Counted from the stretch's first letter, positions 55,701 to 64,000 are shown. The stretch is DNA of 64,000 nucleotides from Nitzschia sp. pyKryTriq1 (GCA_956465555.1 OY101116.1:2604001-2668000); one strand, 5' to 3'. The notes: a model not told the origin generated them from the sequence alone. A program made the numbers and translations.

Positions 55701-56850
55701 GGTGAACGACCTCCGTCAATCCTAAGTCATCGGATTCCTCTTTGTAGAGCTTTCCCCTGAGGCAAACGACATTCTTGTCGAAGGACTGGGAAGGTGGTGG
55801 GAGCGGGCCATCATCTGCTGTATCCCCAAAATCACTTCCTCCAGCCATGCTACCCATCTTTCTCTTTTTGAACTTCTTTCCACCATCACCATCTACGAGA
55901 GGAGCTGCTGGCTGCGACGAGGGCTCGTACCGCTTTCTCAGAACAATATCAAACTGTCCATCATCGTGTGGACTAAGAGTAGCATCACCGTTAATGTGGA
56001 AAACCCCAAACTGATTTGTCCCTTTGCCGTCAACTTGGTATTTCATTTCTTCGCCCTCCAGCTTTGTAAACTTGATATTGACCCCTGATTCCGGAATGAC
56101 CTTGCTTCGTTCCTTCTGCTTTCCCTTGGAAGTCGTATGGAAGTACGCCAGGCTGAAGGAGCCGTGAAACTCCCCATCGACTGGGAGCACGGTGGGATCC
56201 TCACTTGGTTCCAAGTTCCTGAGAAGCTCAAAACGCTGAGGAGGAAAAGCGTTCGAGTTTTCGTAGTTCCACATCCCGCGTATTAAATGGCGGCGAAGCT
56301 CCATGCTGTACGAGAGAGTTCCCCGCAACACGGGAGGTGGAGGAGTGGAAGCAGGAGCACCCCCACTGCTAGCTTGGTTTCCAGCGGTTGACGCGCTCGC
56401 ACCAGCGCTCTCCGCAAGCTCGCTCTCCTCCTTCGCTCCGTTGGTCCCTCCATTTTCCTTCTTTGGATCCGTGTCGCCGTCCTTTTCGTCCGAGGAGTCG
56501 TCCATGTCACTGTCCGCATCGGAGGCAGCAACACTCGGGGCAGCGGAATCATCATTCTCAGCTCCGTCCTCCCCATCAGCCGTGTCCTCCGCATCCTTCA
56601 TATCTACGTCATCATCGTCGTCTTCGCCTTCACCGTCACTCCCACTATCGTCATTCTTATTATTATCCTGAGACGAGTCCATCACTGAATCCTTCCCTTC
56701 CGCGGCATCCCCCGCTTCCTCCTTGTTGTTGGCAGATTGCTCCGAGTGGTTGCTCGGCTCTCCGTTGCTCTTAATTTCCGGCTCTTTTTGCACTACAATT
56801 TTCGTTGCGCTCTCATTCTCAGTAGATTGGGTTTCGGCAGTATCATGCAT
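52747..56850 (-). CDS. Bromodomain-NET (BET-like) protein with three internal repeats
   Basis: Exons 56850-53596 and 53526-52747. The 69-nt intron (GTAAGA...TCCAG) is in frame and stop-free. The product is 1344 residues. BET proteins read acetylated histones and recruit transcription factors in the nucleus. Residues 1-170 are very acidic. Three related units follow (about 175-310, 360-495, 560-690), each ending in a KGxNxxGxFxLxGxL-type strand pair: GKGTNQFGVFHINGD, GRGSNAFGKYSISGT and GKGVNAIGIFNLTGT. A single bromodomain (about 760-870) has PMDLRTLARKM and the acetyl-lysine Asn in FENAMTFN. A NET domain (about 1020-1084) has LSLQEQELLTETINELP. A Lys-rich region, acidic patches and a Glu/Arg/Gln coiled coil end the protein. 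An ATG at 57033 would add 61 residues. The triple repeat was not recognised as a known family. Confidence 0.88.
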   Translation of the reverse strand: MHDTAETQSTENESATKIVVQKEPEIKSNGEPSNHSEQSANNKEEAGDAAEGKDSVMDSSQDNNKNDDSGSDGEGEDDDDDVDMKDAEDTADGEDGAENDDSAAPSVAASDADSDMDDSSDEKDGDTDPKKENGGTNGAKEESELAESAGASASTAGNQASSGGAPASTPPPPVLRGTLSYSMELRRHLIRGMWNYENSNAFPPQRFELLRNLEPSEDPTVLPVDGEFHGSFSLAYFHTTSKGKQKERSKVIPESGVNIKFTKLEGEEMKYQVDGKGTNQFGVFHINGDATLSPHDDGQFDIVLRKRYEPSSQPAAPLVDGDGGKKFKKRKMGSMAGGSDFGDTADDGPLPPPSQSFDKNVVCLRGKLYKEESDDLGLTEVVHRIDGMWSPGLDLILADPQNTKGLCNRFEYEHKSSAPSATFPVSGRYSGWFDLNLEDGSKKKIVEKDITLRFRKNDAGFHNVEGRGSNAFGKYSISGTLTADNVITIFRHFQIKKIKASRPVTSAPPPINAPGQARRPSLPAVPDPQLKIDEVKAPEDEDSVDALKPPDQGTYSAVSRGVLRLNDDGSLSCQGKWAVTREHFTNGQTSNFTFRLEAHFAAEALKKSDGRQFPLDSEMYKGSFQLKKGGTRYQTVIDQQIVMKFRKNNAGSYNVYGKGVNAIGIFNLTGTLIMSGKTGGQVEVYRMYPPELLAGPPVSAGPVPSKTPSSAAASAPTKTASGDTTGSSGLPGPLRGGLVRRESSRQVKVPLRLEDDDPDAQLNRLMDKCSGILRFIREKDVERGAFFSEPVDPVALGIPTYHQVIREPMDLRTLARKMDAREVASPEEFARLARLVFENAMTFNIEPTHSVHQAARNLLILFNQKFRDVERMATTIQRAKGEDGKRKKDDKKRRRADDTRSLKRRRLDEAQDMAAANANSMAAIAGAVPRDPNANVSRNEFSLMVQMITQLQQQVVQTYTALAELSSDEPGSGAIQPMNDISFSAAHSSDFSVSSSLPERKKKKKPEPKLVEKPVVYEEDSRPLSLQEQELLTETINELPHEHLHGVIQIIREAAKISGEEEEIDLEIDQLDAVTQRKLLRHVTKVRFIYNDTLWTCYNICLHTLAVQFIKQPKRQKTKVPKKKAVASEPKREAPAKTTKAQPAAKKKDPDSFFAFGSKEDSDSDSEGEVSSPAPPPVSQAPAVPPPVVAATKHFSLGEGFGGNDDDEDSDDNEEGIEDGAAAATWTISQPETKEKKEADDDDGWAGAREAAAIAKVREEDKKKREEKMQAEAEQLKNQRLADAVAHGEEIKAQRQAEEEEAALQREQQDKDAEDQRKKAREEARAQAQSVEQTVDLDIQRDIMKQYEQSFLDKEMGSASPSSDFGF

Positions 56851-57939
56851 GGGGTTTGTACAAGAAGGGAAGAAGTTAGAATGGAGACAAGAGGATGTTG
56901 GCCCTGGACATTCAGCACCTCTATCTGGGTATGTGTCGATACCGATAGGTTTGATCGTGCGGCTCCTCGCTGCTACTGATCTCCTACTGGTACTGAACCG
57001 GTAGACTACCGGTAGCTGGCCGCTCTGCTCCATCCGTCCGTTGTTCGCTCTCTGGCTCCCGCGCGCAGGGACCGGCGATGCGAACCGCGGTGGCAGTGCG
57101 TTGGTGGTGGTGGCTCTCTAGCCTACGCGTGGGCATTGGTCGCCCGCTTGTGTGAACACAGAACACACAGTCAGTGTATCCATTCATTCGCGCTTAGTAC
57201 TCAATTCTACGCATTTCGCAGCACAAGTACCTGTACGAATCGAGTGACGTCAGATAGAGCAAACTATCCGATCCTAAATAACGTGTCCAGCGGATGGATT
57301 TGACGACACGTTTTCAGCACAAAAACCTTATCATGGAATTCATTCTGCCCTTCGCCCGTCAATAAGACGTCAATCAATCTGCACCAACCATTCCAAAAAT
57401 TCGCAAATGGCTTCGCCTGCAAAGTAATGGAACAGAAGGACAGACCCATGTCCGTTGGTCCGATGGGTCGAACTTTCGTATCGGCACGCTGAATAAAACT
57501 TCGACAACTGACTGTGCGCAACGCAACTCTACTAGAGACCTATAGTCTGCCAGAACCAGGCAGGTACTCTCGACTACGGTAGAGCTCTCTCTACTAGTAG
57601 AACCCTACCGGTACGAGATGGGTACTTGTAGCTCCATGTTATCGAGAAAGAGGAGGTGTAGTATCCATTAGCCTAGTCTCGCCGTCATCTCGGTGTTGAG
57701 AAGATCCTCTACCGGTACCAAATTTCTGGGAAATATAATATGATTGTTCTAGAGATACATTGAAAACTAGAGATGGAGAGCACTGGACTCTTCGAACGGG
57801 CATCATATTCCGCATGTAGTTCCAATATTGCGCCCAAAATTGGGGGTAGTATCTACATGCTTTCCTCATGCACTGACATTTGACAAACCCAGTATCATAT
57901 ACCAAACCACGAAAGGTCTCCCCAAAAATCCCACAACAT
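56851..57939. other. Intergenic upstream of the BET-like gene
   Basis: This is a GC-rich stretch next to the BET-like start, then CTAGTAG-type repeats at 57530-57605 and GTACC copies at 57000, 57610 and 57712. Frames at 57264-57521 and 57639-57968 lack recognisable content. No gene is supported. Confidence 0.4.
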
Positions 57940-58309
57940 TTACGATGATGATTCCACAACCTCGGCACTTTCAGTATTGTAATTTAGTAGCTTTTCAATC
58001 AAATCCACGTGCGTCAACATCATCCTTCTACAGCAGTATCTCTTGAGACCCAATTCATCGAGAGCGTCACTGTTACGTTATATTTACATCGAGGGATAGA
58101 GAAGAGAGAAATTGTAGCGCGGTTAGTCAGTTCGTTGCGTCCGTGAAAGATTATTCATTCATTCGTGTTGATTCTTGATTATGACAAGAATGAGTCTTCC
58201 GATGTCTTACTTACCCCTCCGAGAAATCTGCTTGTAGCAAACTGAGATATGTCTCCCATTTGTTACCGATCACTTTTCCGCAAGTGAAACATCGAACCGG
58301 GATGATCAT
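57940..58309 (-). CDS. RPB10: RNA polymerase subunit RPABC5 (RPB10)
   Basis: Exons 58309-58215 and 58069-57940 (intron GTAAGT...ACAG, 145 nt) give 74 residues. RPB10 is a small zinc-binding subunit shared by RNA polymerases I, II and [23 protein letters not shown] is almost the universal start, with the first CxxC zinc pair. [21 protein letters not shown] in exon 2 gives the second CC pair and the conserved helix. The junction splits a Gly codon and restores EGDALDELG. The tail [12 protein letters not shown] is slightly longer than usual. The gene is easy to miss because both exons are short. Confidence 0.95.
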
Positions 58310-58811
58310 TCTGAAATGTAGTATAATATGATCACTTGAGATACTGGATTGAAAATATTGAAATATGAAATGCACACTACATACGAGATACGAATACTCG
58401 TACCGGTAGGTATCATACCGCGAACCGCGATGCCGCCCCATCATGGTCCATGGTCGGGATCGCGAAGAAGAAATCGCGATGGCATGGCATACTTGTACAG
58501 TACCGGTACAGTTGTGCTTGTACCAGGTACAGTACCAGGTACATACCGGGTATGGCATGCGGCCGTATCTGCCTGTCGACGGCCAGACTCAAGGCAGTCG
58601 GCGCCATCGCCCAAAATGAAAAAACTGCAAGAAAAACACGCAAAACACGGAACGCCGCCATGACAGAATGATAACCACCAACTCTTGACAACCGCGTTCT
58701 GCGTTATTCTCAACACAAAAACGACAGAAATTCTGCGACAGAGGAGTTAACTGCCTGCTCTTGTCATTTCAATCCGCTTGAGGAAAGTACTGTGGTTTCA
58801 GATCTCGAAAA
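58310..58811. promoter_or_regulatory. Divergent intergenic region, RPB10 / UPF0390
   Basis: This 502-bp divergent space carries a strong run of GTACC palindromes at 58398-58412 and 58495-58550. No further gene was found. Confidence 0.4.
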
Positions 58812-59232
58812 ATGGCACAGGGTAATCACAAGTTGGGAAAGGCGAAGAAGCCTGCTGCAACTCCGAAACGCAAAACAGTCAAGACGGTGAAGAAAACAAA
58901 GAAGGGAAACGCAAAAGTGGAAAGAAACAAGGGAGTTCTGGCTGCTAGCAAAGCAATCAACAAGAAAAATGAACGGTTGATTGCCTCAAAGGCGTTGAAT
59001 GCTGGTGCACATTTTTCACTTTCGGATATTTCTGTGAAAGGTGATTTTGAACATTGCAGTGTCAAGCTAAATTGTTCGGATCAGGGTTCAATTTGTGTTC
59101 TAACTGGCGTCTTGTTGTTCTGCAGGCAACCACGAAGCAAAGCGACAGACTGCGGAAAGAGACAAAAAGCAGAACAGGCCCACAAAACTATCCCAAAGAC
59201 TCCAAATTCGTCTTAACAAGCTGAAAAAGTAG
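58812..59232 (+). CDS. UPF0390 (DUF2462)-like small basic protein
   Basis: Exons 58812-59040 and 59126-59232 (intron GTGATT...GCAG, 85 nt) give 111 residues. It opens MAQGNHKLGKAKKPA, the hallmark of the UPF0390 family (MAQGxxKxxxKKPA), and is very rich in Lys. AINKKNERLIASKAL matches the family's conserved second block. Exon 2 adds a basic helical end, LSQRLQIRLNKLKK. Members are thought to be nucleolar, but their role is not settled. It is divergent from RPB10. Confidence 0.85.
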
Positions 59233-59899
59233 ACCACTGATGATGTCAGACGGGCGTGCCCGTGCCTACTCGTCTATACTAGAGGACAATTTCTAATACA
59301 TTCAATTGACGAAGAATCGAAGTGGTTTATATGCAATTGCACAAGCCAATGGGGGAATCTCCGTTTCAGGTCGTCCATTGTATCTTTGGGCGTACTTTTG
59401 TGCTCGGTTTCTCTCTCTCTGTGATGTTCATTTTAAAATTCTCGTGAATGAAAAATGTTAATTTCAGTATATTCGCAAGACTACCTGCTACATCTGTGTG
59501 TCTAGACTACTTTAGAATCTCCCATTAGAGAGAGCGAGAGAGAGAGAGATTAGGATTAGAGAGGTAATAGAGTAAGACTACTCTAGAGAGAGGCATACTG
59601 TAGAGCGATGAGGGACGAGGTAACGACCGGTGGTCGGCTGGGTCGTTTGGGTCGGGTTATTCGATTAATTTGCTCCTGCTCGCTCCGCCCGGCTCGACGC
59701 GGTTGAAGGATCTTTGATCTTTGTCGATCCCCTAGCCTTTGTCGATCCTTTCTCGATCGGATGATCTCTCTCTGACCCCCTTTCTCACTCTCGTCTGCCG
59801 TCATGTCATTTGCCATTTCGATCAGTGTTCGAAGGTGCAAGAGACGCCACTTTTTTGTAACGTGCATCTAGTCCACTGAAGGGTGCCTATACAGTCTCA
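59233..59899. other. Intergenic with GA tract
   Basis: A purine run of (GA)n lies at 59527-59550 among CTAGAG-type repeats (59500-59595). tcgatc/gatcgaaa-like short repeats occur at 59705-59760. No gene is seen. Confidence 0.4.
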
Positions 59900-60553
59900 A
59901 TGTTTGGAAGAACAATGCCTCAATTACGAGCCACCATCGTCATTTTTTCCTACACCTTCCTGCTCGCTGTTGCCCCGGTGGTATCATTGAATATTGTGAT
60001 TGCAGGTGGCACTGGAAAGTTTGGACGAGCTCTGATTCCGAAACTTTCTGACCATGATGTGACCGTGCTAACTCGAAACGCTTTCTTGGCGGCAGCGCCT
60101 TCAAAGGTCACAGAGGTCTTCGGCTATTTGGGCGAATCATTTCTTTCCCGTCACCCACATGTGAAGCTTCGTGACTGGGATGGTGGGGATCTTTTGGATA
60201 TCGTCGGACAAGATTGGGTCGGATGGCAAGAGGACGCCCTTAAACCTGCTGATATCTTAGTTCACTTGGTCGGAGGTTTCACTGAACAGAGAGAAATGGC
60301 CACGGAACGCTTAGTTCGAGAGTCGCTCCGCGTCAATCCAAACGTTCTTCATGTGACGGTAAACCCCGTGGAAGGGGATATCCCCATTTTAACTCCGGGA
60401 ATGCCCACAATGAAAACCAAGCGTATCCAAAAGTGCGAGGATATGGTGAAAATGAATTGCTTGAATTCTGAATGTCTACGGCTAGAGGTATACAAATTTG
60501 ACGAAGCCATTGAAGCAATATGTCAGGCCATAGATTCAAAAAAGTATTCCTAA
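59900..60553 (+). CDS. NAD(P)-binding Rossmann protein with signal peptide
   Basis: One exon, 217 residues. A hydrophobic leader (about residues 10-30, IVIFSYTFLLAVAPVVSL) precedes a Rossmann start LNIVIAGGTGKFGRALIPKL with a GxxGxxG loop. ADILVHLVGGFTEQREMATE recalls atypical SDR (NmrA / nucleoside-sugar-epimerase-like) proteins. The domain is shorter than usual and no YxxxK pair is visible, so it may bind the cofactor without classic catalysis. The leader suggests secretory or plastid routing. It converges with the glycosyltransferase-like gene. Confidence 0.7.
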   Translation: MFGRTMPQLRATIVIFSYTFLLAVAPVVSLNIVIAGGTGKFGRALIPKLSDHDVTVLTRNAFLAAAPSKVTEVFGYLGESFLSRHPHVKLRDWDGGDLLDIVGQDWVGWQEDALKPADILVHLVGGFTEQREMATERLVRESLRVNPNVLHVTVNPVEGDIPILTPGMPTMKTKRIQKCEDMVKMNCLNSECLRLEVYKFDEAIEAICQAIDSKKYS

Positions 60554-60785
60554 GAATCGATAGCCGACAGTGAAGGCAATGATGAGTATTCACCACTCGG
60601 TTGTCTTCATATTATGATCCGGGCCTCCTTATGTTGCACTAAATAGGTGCGTGCGAGATTTCGCCCGGGATCCCATGTCGGCCACCTGTGATACATCAGT
60701 GCGAGAGTTTGCTATTAACGGTATATCAATGTCATGTCTACGTCTACAGTACTGGTACTAGATTAGCAAAGCTAGTAGATCGCTC

Positions 60786-62126
60786 CTACTGTGTATCGGC
60801 TGCCACCCATCTGCATTTTTGTGTCTTCAGTTTATAGATGTGTCGACCAAAGCATGTAGCATTCTGGGACAAAAGCAGAGCAAACCGTCCAAAGCCGCCT
60901 TGACCGTAGGTGACGCACCTCCCGTTGGCCATTAGAAGTAAATCAACGAACACTGAATAGAAATCCGACGGTGACCGTGGATTTTCAGGACCATACTTGT
61001 CGATGTGGAGAGGCTCGTCGCCCTCCAAAACTGAAATTGAGCGATTCTTTGTTTCTCCGTACTTCTTCACCGCATCCACAGCAATTTTCGAGTCTGATGC
61101 AAAATATACTGGACCACCAGGGCGAAAGACTGATGCACAGTTTACGGCGTTGATTGCAAGACTCTCCAGCGTGCTTGCTGCTCTCGTTTGTTTCTCGTCT
61201 TCGATCCCATAGAATGCTCGGTAGTGAGCCACCGAGTATTCTCCAGGCGTCAGATGGTCCGTTTGCATCTTCGCCATAACCATCTCTTCAATGGGCGGGG
61301 ATGGCTTAAACAATGTGCTGAACAAGTCATGGTAAACTGAGTCGTATGTTTCGTTTGGATCGTCCACAGCTTTCTCATAATATTCAGCCCCTCCGAGAAT
61401 GTCTTGGATTTTACCTTCAACGACTCTTGCCTTCTTATCCTTTCGCTTAAACTTGGCCCATTTTCCAGCATTATACTTACGAACACGAGTAAATGTTTCA
61501 TTATTTTGAAATTTCCTTTCCATCCAATCAGGCACACTCCAGTCCATTTTATTCGGCAACAGAAATTCTTCTAGTCTCGCCGGCGTATTCCACCGAATCA
61601 TGAACAATCGTTTTTCGCGTGCCGCCACGAGTATCAAATATGGTAGTGGCTTCAATCTATCAGCAAGTCCTCCGCATTTCTTGTCCTCGTGAGTACAACG
61701 TAAAATCAAGTACTTTTCAGACTCCCAATTCGTTTCGTTCAGGACTTCTCGGTGTTTCGCGTGCCAGTTGAAATAGCGTCTCATCCATCTTGGAAACTGT
61801 CTTGGTAGCTCAAGATTGAGGTCTGATGTTTCTGGTTCTAAGATAAGGCTACTGTAATTGATTCCATGCTGTGTGTGTTTCTCGGTTGGTGTCAACTCTG
61901 GAATATCAGAGTCTTCTGAGGATACTGACGAAGCATTCCTTGTTGATGTTTTCGATGTTGCGAGAATTCCAATCATAGCGTTTGGCATTTTGTCGAATTC
62001 TTCGGTCAAAAGCTCCGTCAGCCGTCTCTGTACATTTAAAGAAGCAACAGAGAAAGCCAAAATTGTGACAAACAGAACCGCTCTTATTGTCGACTTGTTG
62101 ACATCCTTCCCTTTTCGCTGCTTCAT
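60786..62126 (-). CDS. Type II membrane protein, fucosyltransferase-like
   Basis: One exon, 446 residues. A short basic cytosolic tail (MKQRKGKDVNKSTIR) and one membrane helix (AVLFVTILAFSVASL) give a Golgi type II topology. The lumenal part has CTHEDKKCGGLADRLKPLPY and then FMIRWNTPARLEEFLLP, a GGxxDRL-type nucleotide-sugar site seen in O-fucosyltransferase / NodZ-like families of diatoms. FASDSKIAVDA and FGRFALLLSQNATCFG near the end fit the second half of that fold. The sugar donor and acceptor are unknown. The frame upstream of 62126 has no ATG. Confidence 0.7.
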   Translation of the reverse strand: MKQRKGKDVNKSTIRAVLFVTILAFSVASLNVQRRLTELLTEEFDKMPNAMIGILATSKTSTRNASSVSSEDSDIPELTPTEKHTQHGINYSSLILEPETSDLNLELPRQFPRWMRRYFNWHAKHREVLNETNWESEKYLILRCTHEDKKCGGLADRLKPLPYLILVAAREKRLFMIRWNTPARLEEFLLPNKMDWSVPDWMERKFQNNETFTRVRKYNAGKWAKFKRKDKKARVVEGKIQDILGGAEYYEKAVDDPNETYDSVYHDLFSTLFKPSPPIEEMVMAKMQTDHLTPGEYSVAHYRAFYGIEDEKQTRAASTLESLAINAVNCASVFRPGGPVYFASDSKIAVDAVKKYGETKNRSISVLEGDEPLHIDKYGPENPRSPSDFYSVFVDLLLMANGRCVTYGQGGFGRFALLLSQNATCFGRHIYKLKTQKCRWVAADTQ

Positions 62127-62884
62127 CTTGCTATCTTCTGACAACAACAGATACTTCTAGGAGCGTGAAACCGGAAGCACTTTGAGATGAATTTATCGGC
62201 GAAAAGATCTCTAGCCGATCAATCGAAAGAAGGCGATTAGTATTCGAAATAGCTTTGGACAACAGAATACCGATACCAAGTACAGTCCTCCGGAGTAAAG
62301 GAGCCCTCCAAGAAGATGATGAAATAATTACACAAAATTCAAAATAAAAAAAAATAATGATACCGTTTTCCGGTTACCGGTATTTCAGGTACTGACTGTA
62401 CCGTGCGTACTGAATATGTACAGTAGTACTGGTACCGTACCGTATCGCGTGTATCAGCGCAGGCAGTCGTTTTGTGAGTGTTGTGAGGCGCGGCTGGCTC
62501 GTCACGTCGCAGGGTGAATCATCTACCGGTAGAGTACCTTGTACCGGTAGTGTACTTCGTACCGGTTCCCCGTACCGGTACCTTTTGTATCGCAAGGTCT
62601 CTAGGGAGGCCTACCCAGCCTGCAGGCTGGCGCAAACATAATATAACTATTTATTATTATCATGAACATACAGTACATAATATTATAGTACCGGTAGACG
62701 ACGGGAACGTGCCGACTACGGAACCTGGTACAAGTACCACCCCAGTGATAATGAATGATGAACCAAGGATGAACGGTACCTGGTATGGTCTACTGTGCTG
62801 TAATTCTACCGTACTGGTACAGGTACGGTTCAGTACCAGGTACCGGTACGATCACAGTATCATAGCACACCCAACAAGGTGAAG
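62127..62884. other. Intergenic very rich in GTACC palindromes
   Basis: GTACCGGTAC, GTACTGGTACC and GTACCAGGTACC copies crowd 62370-62450, 62520-62590 and 62685-62850. An A-rich run is at 62342-62356. A cctgcaggctgg inverted pair is near 62620. No gene is seen. Confidence 0.55.
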
Positions 62885-64000
62885 TCATCCGCGCGACCGA
62901 AATCGACTCCAAAAGCTCTTATTACCGTTCTTCTTCCTCGTCGTAGTTGTTGTTTTGGTGGACGTTGCCGTACTACTATTCCGAAATTCGAGCCATTGAT
63001 CGACAGACTTTTCTGTTTTTGATTCCGCCAATCGTTGTTGCAAGGTGGCAGCGTTGACTCCTTGGATAAATTTACGAGTTTCTCCCGGTCGCACCACGGG
63101 ATCCAAGGAAGTGTCAACACGTTTGGGGTAGCAAAACAATACGGCAGAAATCCTCCGATTTTGCGAGAGTGTTGCTCCTCCTGCTTCTGTTGTTGCTGCG
63201 GTAGGTGGAGCATCAAAGTGTTTGGGAACGCGATGCAAAATCGCCGACATGCGACCATTGGTACGAATCTTGGCACACCAGCCACCCATAAGGATTGCCG
63301 TCCCCTGTGGAACCGCTGGGACGTTCTTCCATTCGTTGCCGATACGAACTTGTAAACCTGGGAGAGACGCTTGAATCAATGTGAGGAATCCAAAGTCCCG
63401 ATGTTCGGCTAGGCGAGGACGAGCCGCAGCAGCACCAGAGGCAGCACTACCACGACGACGAATGGCTTGTTCTGATGATGATTGCTTTTCTTCTTCGGAA
63501 GGATAGTAGTCAATCATTCTGTAACTGAACGCCACGTCATCTGCGAGATCATCTTTCTCGCTGGATCCACCGATCACCTCCGCAAGAGCAGGAATAAGTT
63601 TTTCGTTCACCAAATCTTTGTATCCCTGAAAAAACGACAAGGGTTCTTGGAGAGCTTCCGCTTGGATAACCTCTGGATCCACCTTTGCAATGCTCTCCAA
63701 ACGTTCGGGACTTATATCGAGAGTACATTTTCGGTCCACGTGGTTAGAATTACTCTTTTTTTCACCATACGAAGAATCCTTGTATATCACAACATTGTTC
63801 GGACAGGCTTGATTCAGACGGTGGGTAACAGTCGAAGAATTTTGGAGCAAATTGAGAATCGCCGCAAAAGGCGCTTTGGGAAGATCCTGGATCAATAAAA
63901 CGCCATCATCACAACTTTGCAGGCAGTTTGCAATTTCAGAGCTGGGAGCGTGGATCGATACACAAGGTAAGGAGGAGAGCGTTATGGTTGTGTCGGTATT
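62885..64000 (-). CDS. 2-oxoglutarate/Fe(II) oxygenase-like protein (isopenicillin-N-synthase type), partial
   Basis: The frame is open to the right edge, so the amino end lies outside; 371 residues are seen. These enzymes use Fe(II), 2-oxoglutarate and O2 to oxidise small molecules. LAEHRDFGFLTLIQASLPGL contains the HxD iron pair. ILHRV supplies the third iron His about 55 residues later, and RISAVLF gives the RxS pair that binds 2-oxoglutarate. GLQVRIGNEWKNVPAVPQG is the typical strand between them. VSIHAPSSEIANCLQSCDDG just inside the edge matches the DIOX_N start. A Ser/Ala-rich insert precedes HRD, and the tail is Lys/Thr/Arg-rich. The substrate is unknown. Confidence 0.85.
   Translation of the reverse strand, partial: NTDTTITLSSLPCVSIHAPSSEIANCLQSCDDGVLLIQDLPKAPFAAILNLLQNSSTVTHRLNQACPNNVVIYKDSSYGEKKSNSNHVDRKCTLDISPERLESIAKVDPEVIQAEALQEPLSFFQGYKDLVNEKLIPALAEVIGGSSEKDDLADDVAFSYRMIDYYPSEEEKQSSSEQAIRRRGSAASGAAAARPRLAEHRDFGFLTLIQASLPGLQVRIGNEWKNVPAVPQGTAILMGGWCAKIRTNGRMSAILHRVPKHFDAPPTAATTEAGGATLSQNRRISAVLFCYPKRVDTSLDPVVRPGETRKFIQGVNAATLQQRLAESKTEKSVDQWLEFRNSSTATSTKTTTTTRKKNGNKSFWSRFRSRG

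Noticed and set aside
56303-56774. Plus-strand Ser/Pro/His-rich frames opposite the BET-like acidic region
   Set aside because: These are the complement of an acidic repeat and are compositional artefacts.
57264-57521. Minus-strand frame of 85 codons
   Set aside because: There is no recognisable domain and no splice partner; it could not be supported as a gene.
57639-57968. Minus-strand frame of 109 codons next to RPB10
   Set aside because: It overlaps RPB10 exon 2 in another frame and contains no known motif.
1-64000. tRNA or rRNA genes
   Set aside because: I looked for T-loop (GTTCRA) and A-box-like pairs and saw none with a plausible cloverleaf. A tRNA scan of the window would decide this.

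Overview
This window is nuclear DNA of a photosynthetic stramenopile, most likely a pennate diatom. A fucoxanthin-chlorophyll a/c light-harvesting gene, coproporphyrinogen oxidase and a branched-chain aminotransferase all start with a signal peptide that ends in an ASA-F-A-P-like plastid-import motif. Genes are dense and on both strands. Introns are few, short (about 50-185 nt) and GT-AG. Species was not assigned. All splice models were drawn by eye from frame, splice signals and family similarity.

Layout, left to right. 1-150: amino end of an ARMC6-like protein (-). 675-1485: Lhcr-type light-harvesting protein (+). 1695-2763: mitochondrial 3-hydroxyacyl-CoA dehydrogenase (-). 3509-4216: ATP synthase subunit d (-). 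4700-5872: M50/site-2-protease-like membrane protease (+). 5965-16651: a nine-exon ATR checkpoint kinase (-). 17361-21563: SPX-MFS phosphate transporter (-). 22958-24094: N-terminal asparagine amidohydrolase NTAN1 (+). 25229-26447: plastid coproporphyrinogen III oxidase (-). 27227-28043: glutathione S-transferase (-). 28372-31871: a young LTR-type retroelement fossil with unusual repeat order. 32105-32940: a 418-bp tandem duplication full of minisatellite. 33082-33327: a weak gene remnant (-). 34131-35993: a NUDIX hydrolase fused to an aldo-keto reductase (+). 36168-38270: CK1-like kinase (-). 39056-40252: KTI12 (-). 40689-42245: ATP-grasp ligase (+). 42518-44234: MFSD5-like transporter (-). 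44800-46152: branched-chain aminotransferase (+). 46193-47185: mitochondrial carrier (-). 47222-47398: small membrane ORF (-). 47812-48926: NAD-binding epimerase-like protein (-). 49557-49949: small hypothetical (-). 50396-51760: coiled-coil membrane protein (-). 52747-56850: bromodomain-NET (BET-like) protein with three unrecognised internal repeats (-). 57940-58309: RNA polymerase subunit RPB10 (-). 58812-59232: UPF0390-like basic protein (+). 59900-60553: NAD(P)-binding protein (+). 60786-62126: membrane glycosyltransferase-like protein (-). 62885-64000: 2-oxoglutarate/Fe(II) oxygenase-like protein, running off the right edge (-).

These are ordinary housekeeping, plastid and mitochondrial genes with no operon-like pathway cluster. 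Several gene pairs are divergent and may share promoter regions: ARMC6-like/Lhcr, ATP synthase d/M50, SPX-MFS/NTAN1, KTI12/ATP-grasp, MFSD5-like/BCAT and RPB10/UPF0390. Others converge within 40-275 bp.

The most unusual items are the NUDIX-AKR fusion, the triple-repeat BET-like protein, the LTR fossil whose LTR is flanked on both sides by an identical 130-bp repeat, the identical 418-bp tandem duplication that carries a candidate exon, several introns whose length is a multiple of three and which contain no stop, and two families of short palindromes (GTACC-core and CTAGTAG-core) spread through nearly every intergenic space.
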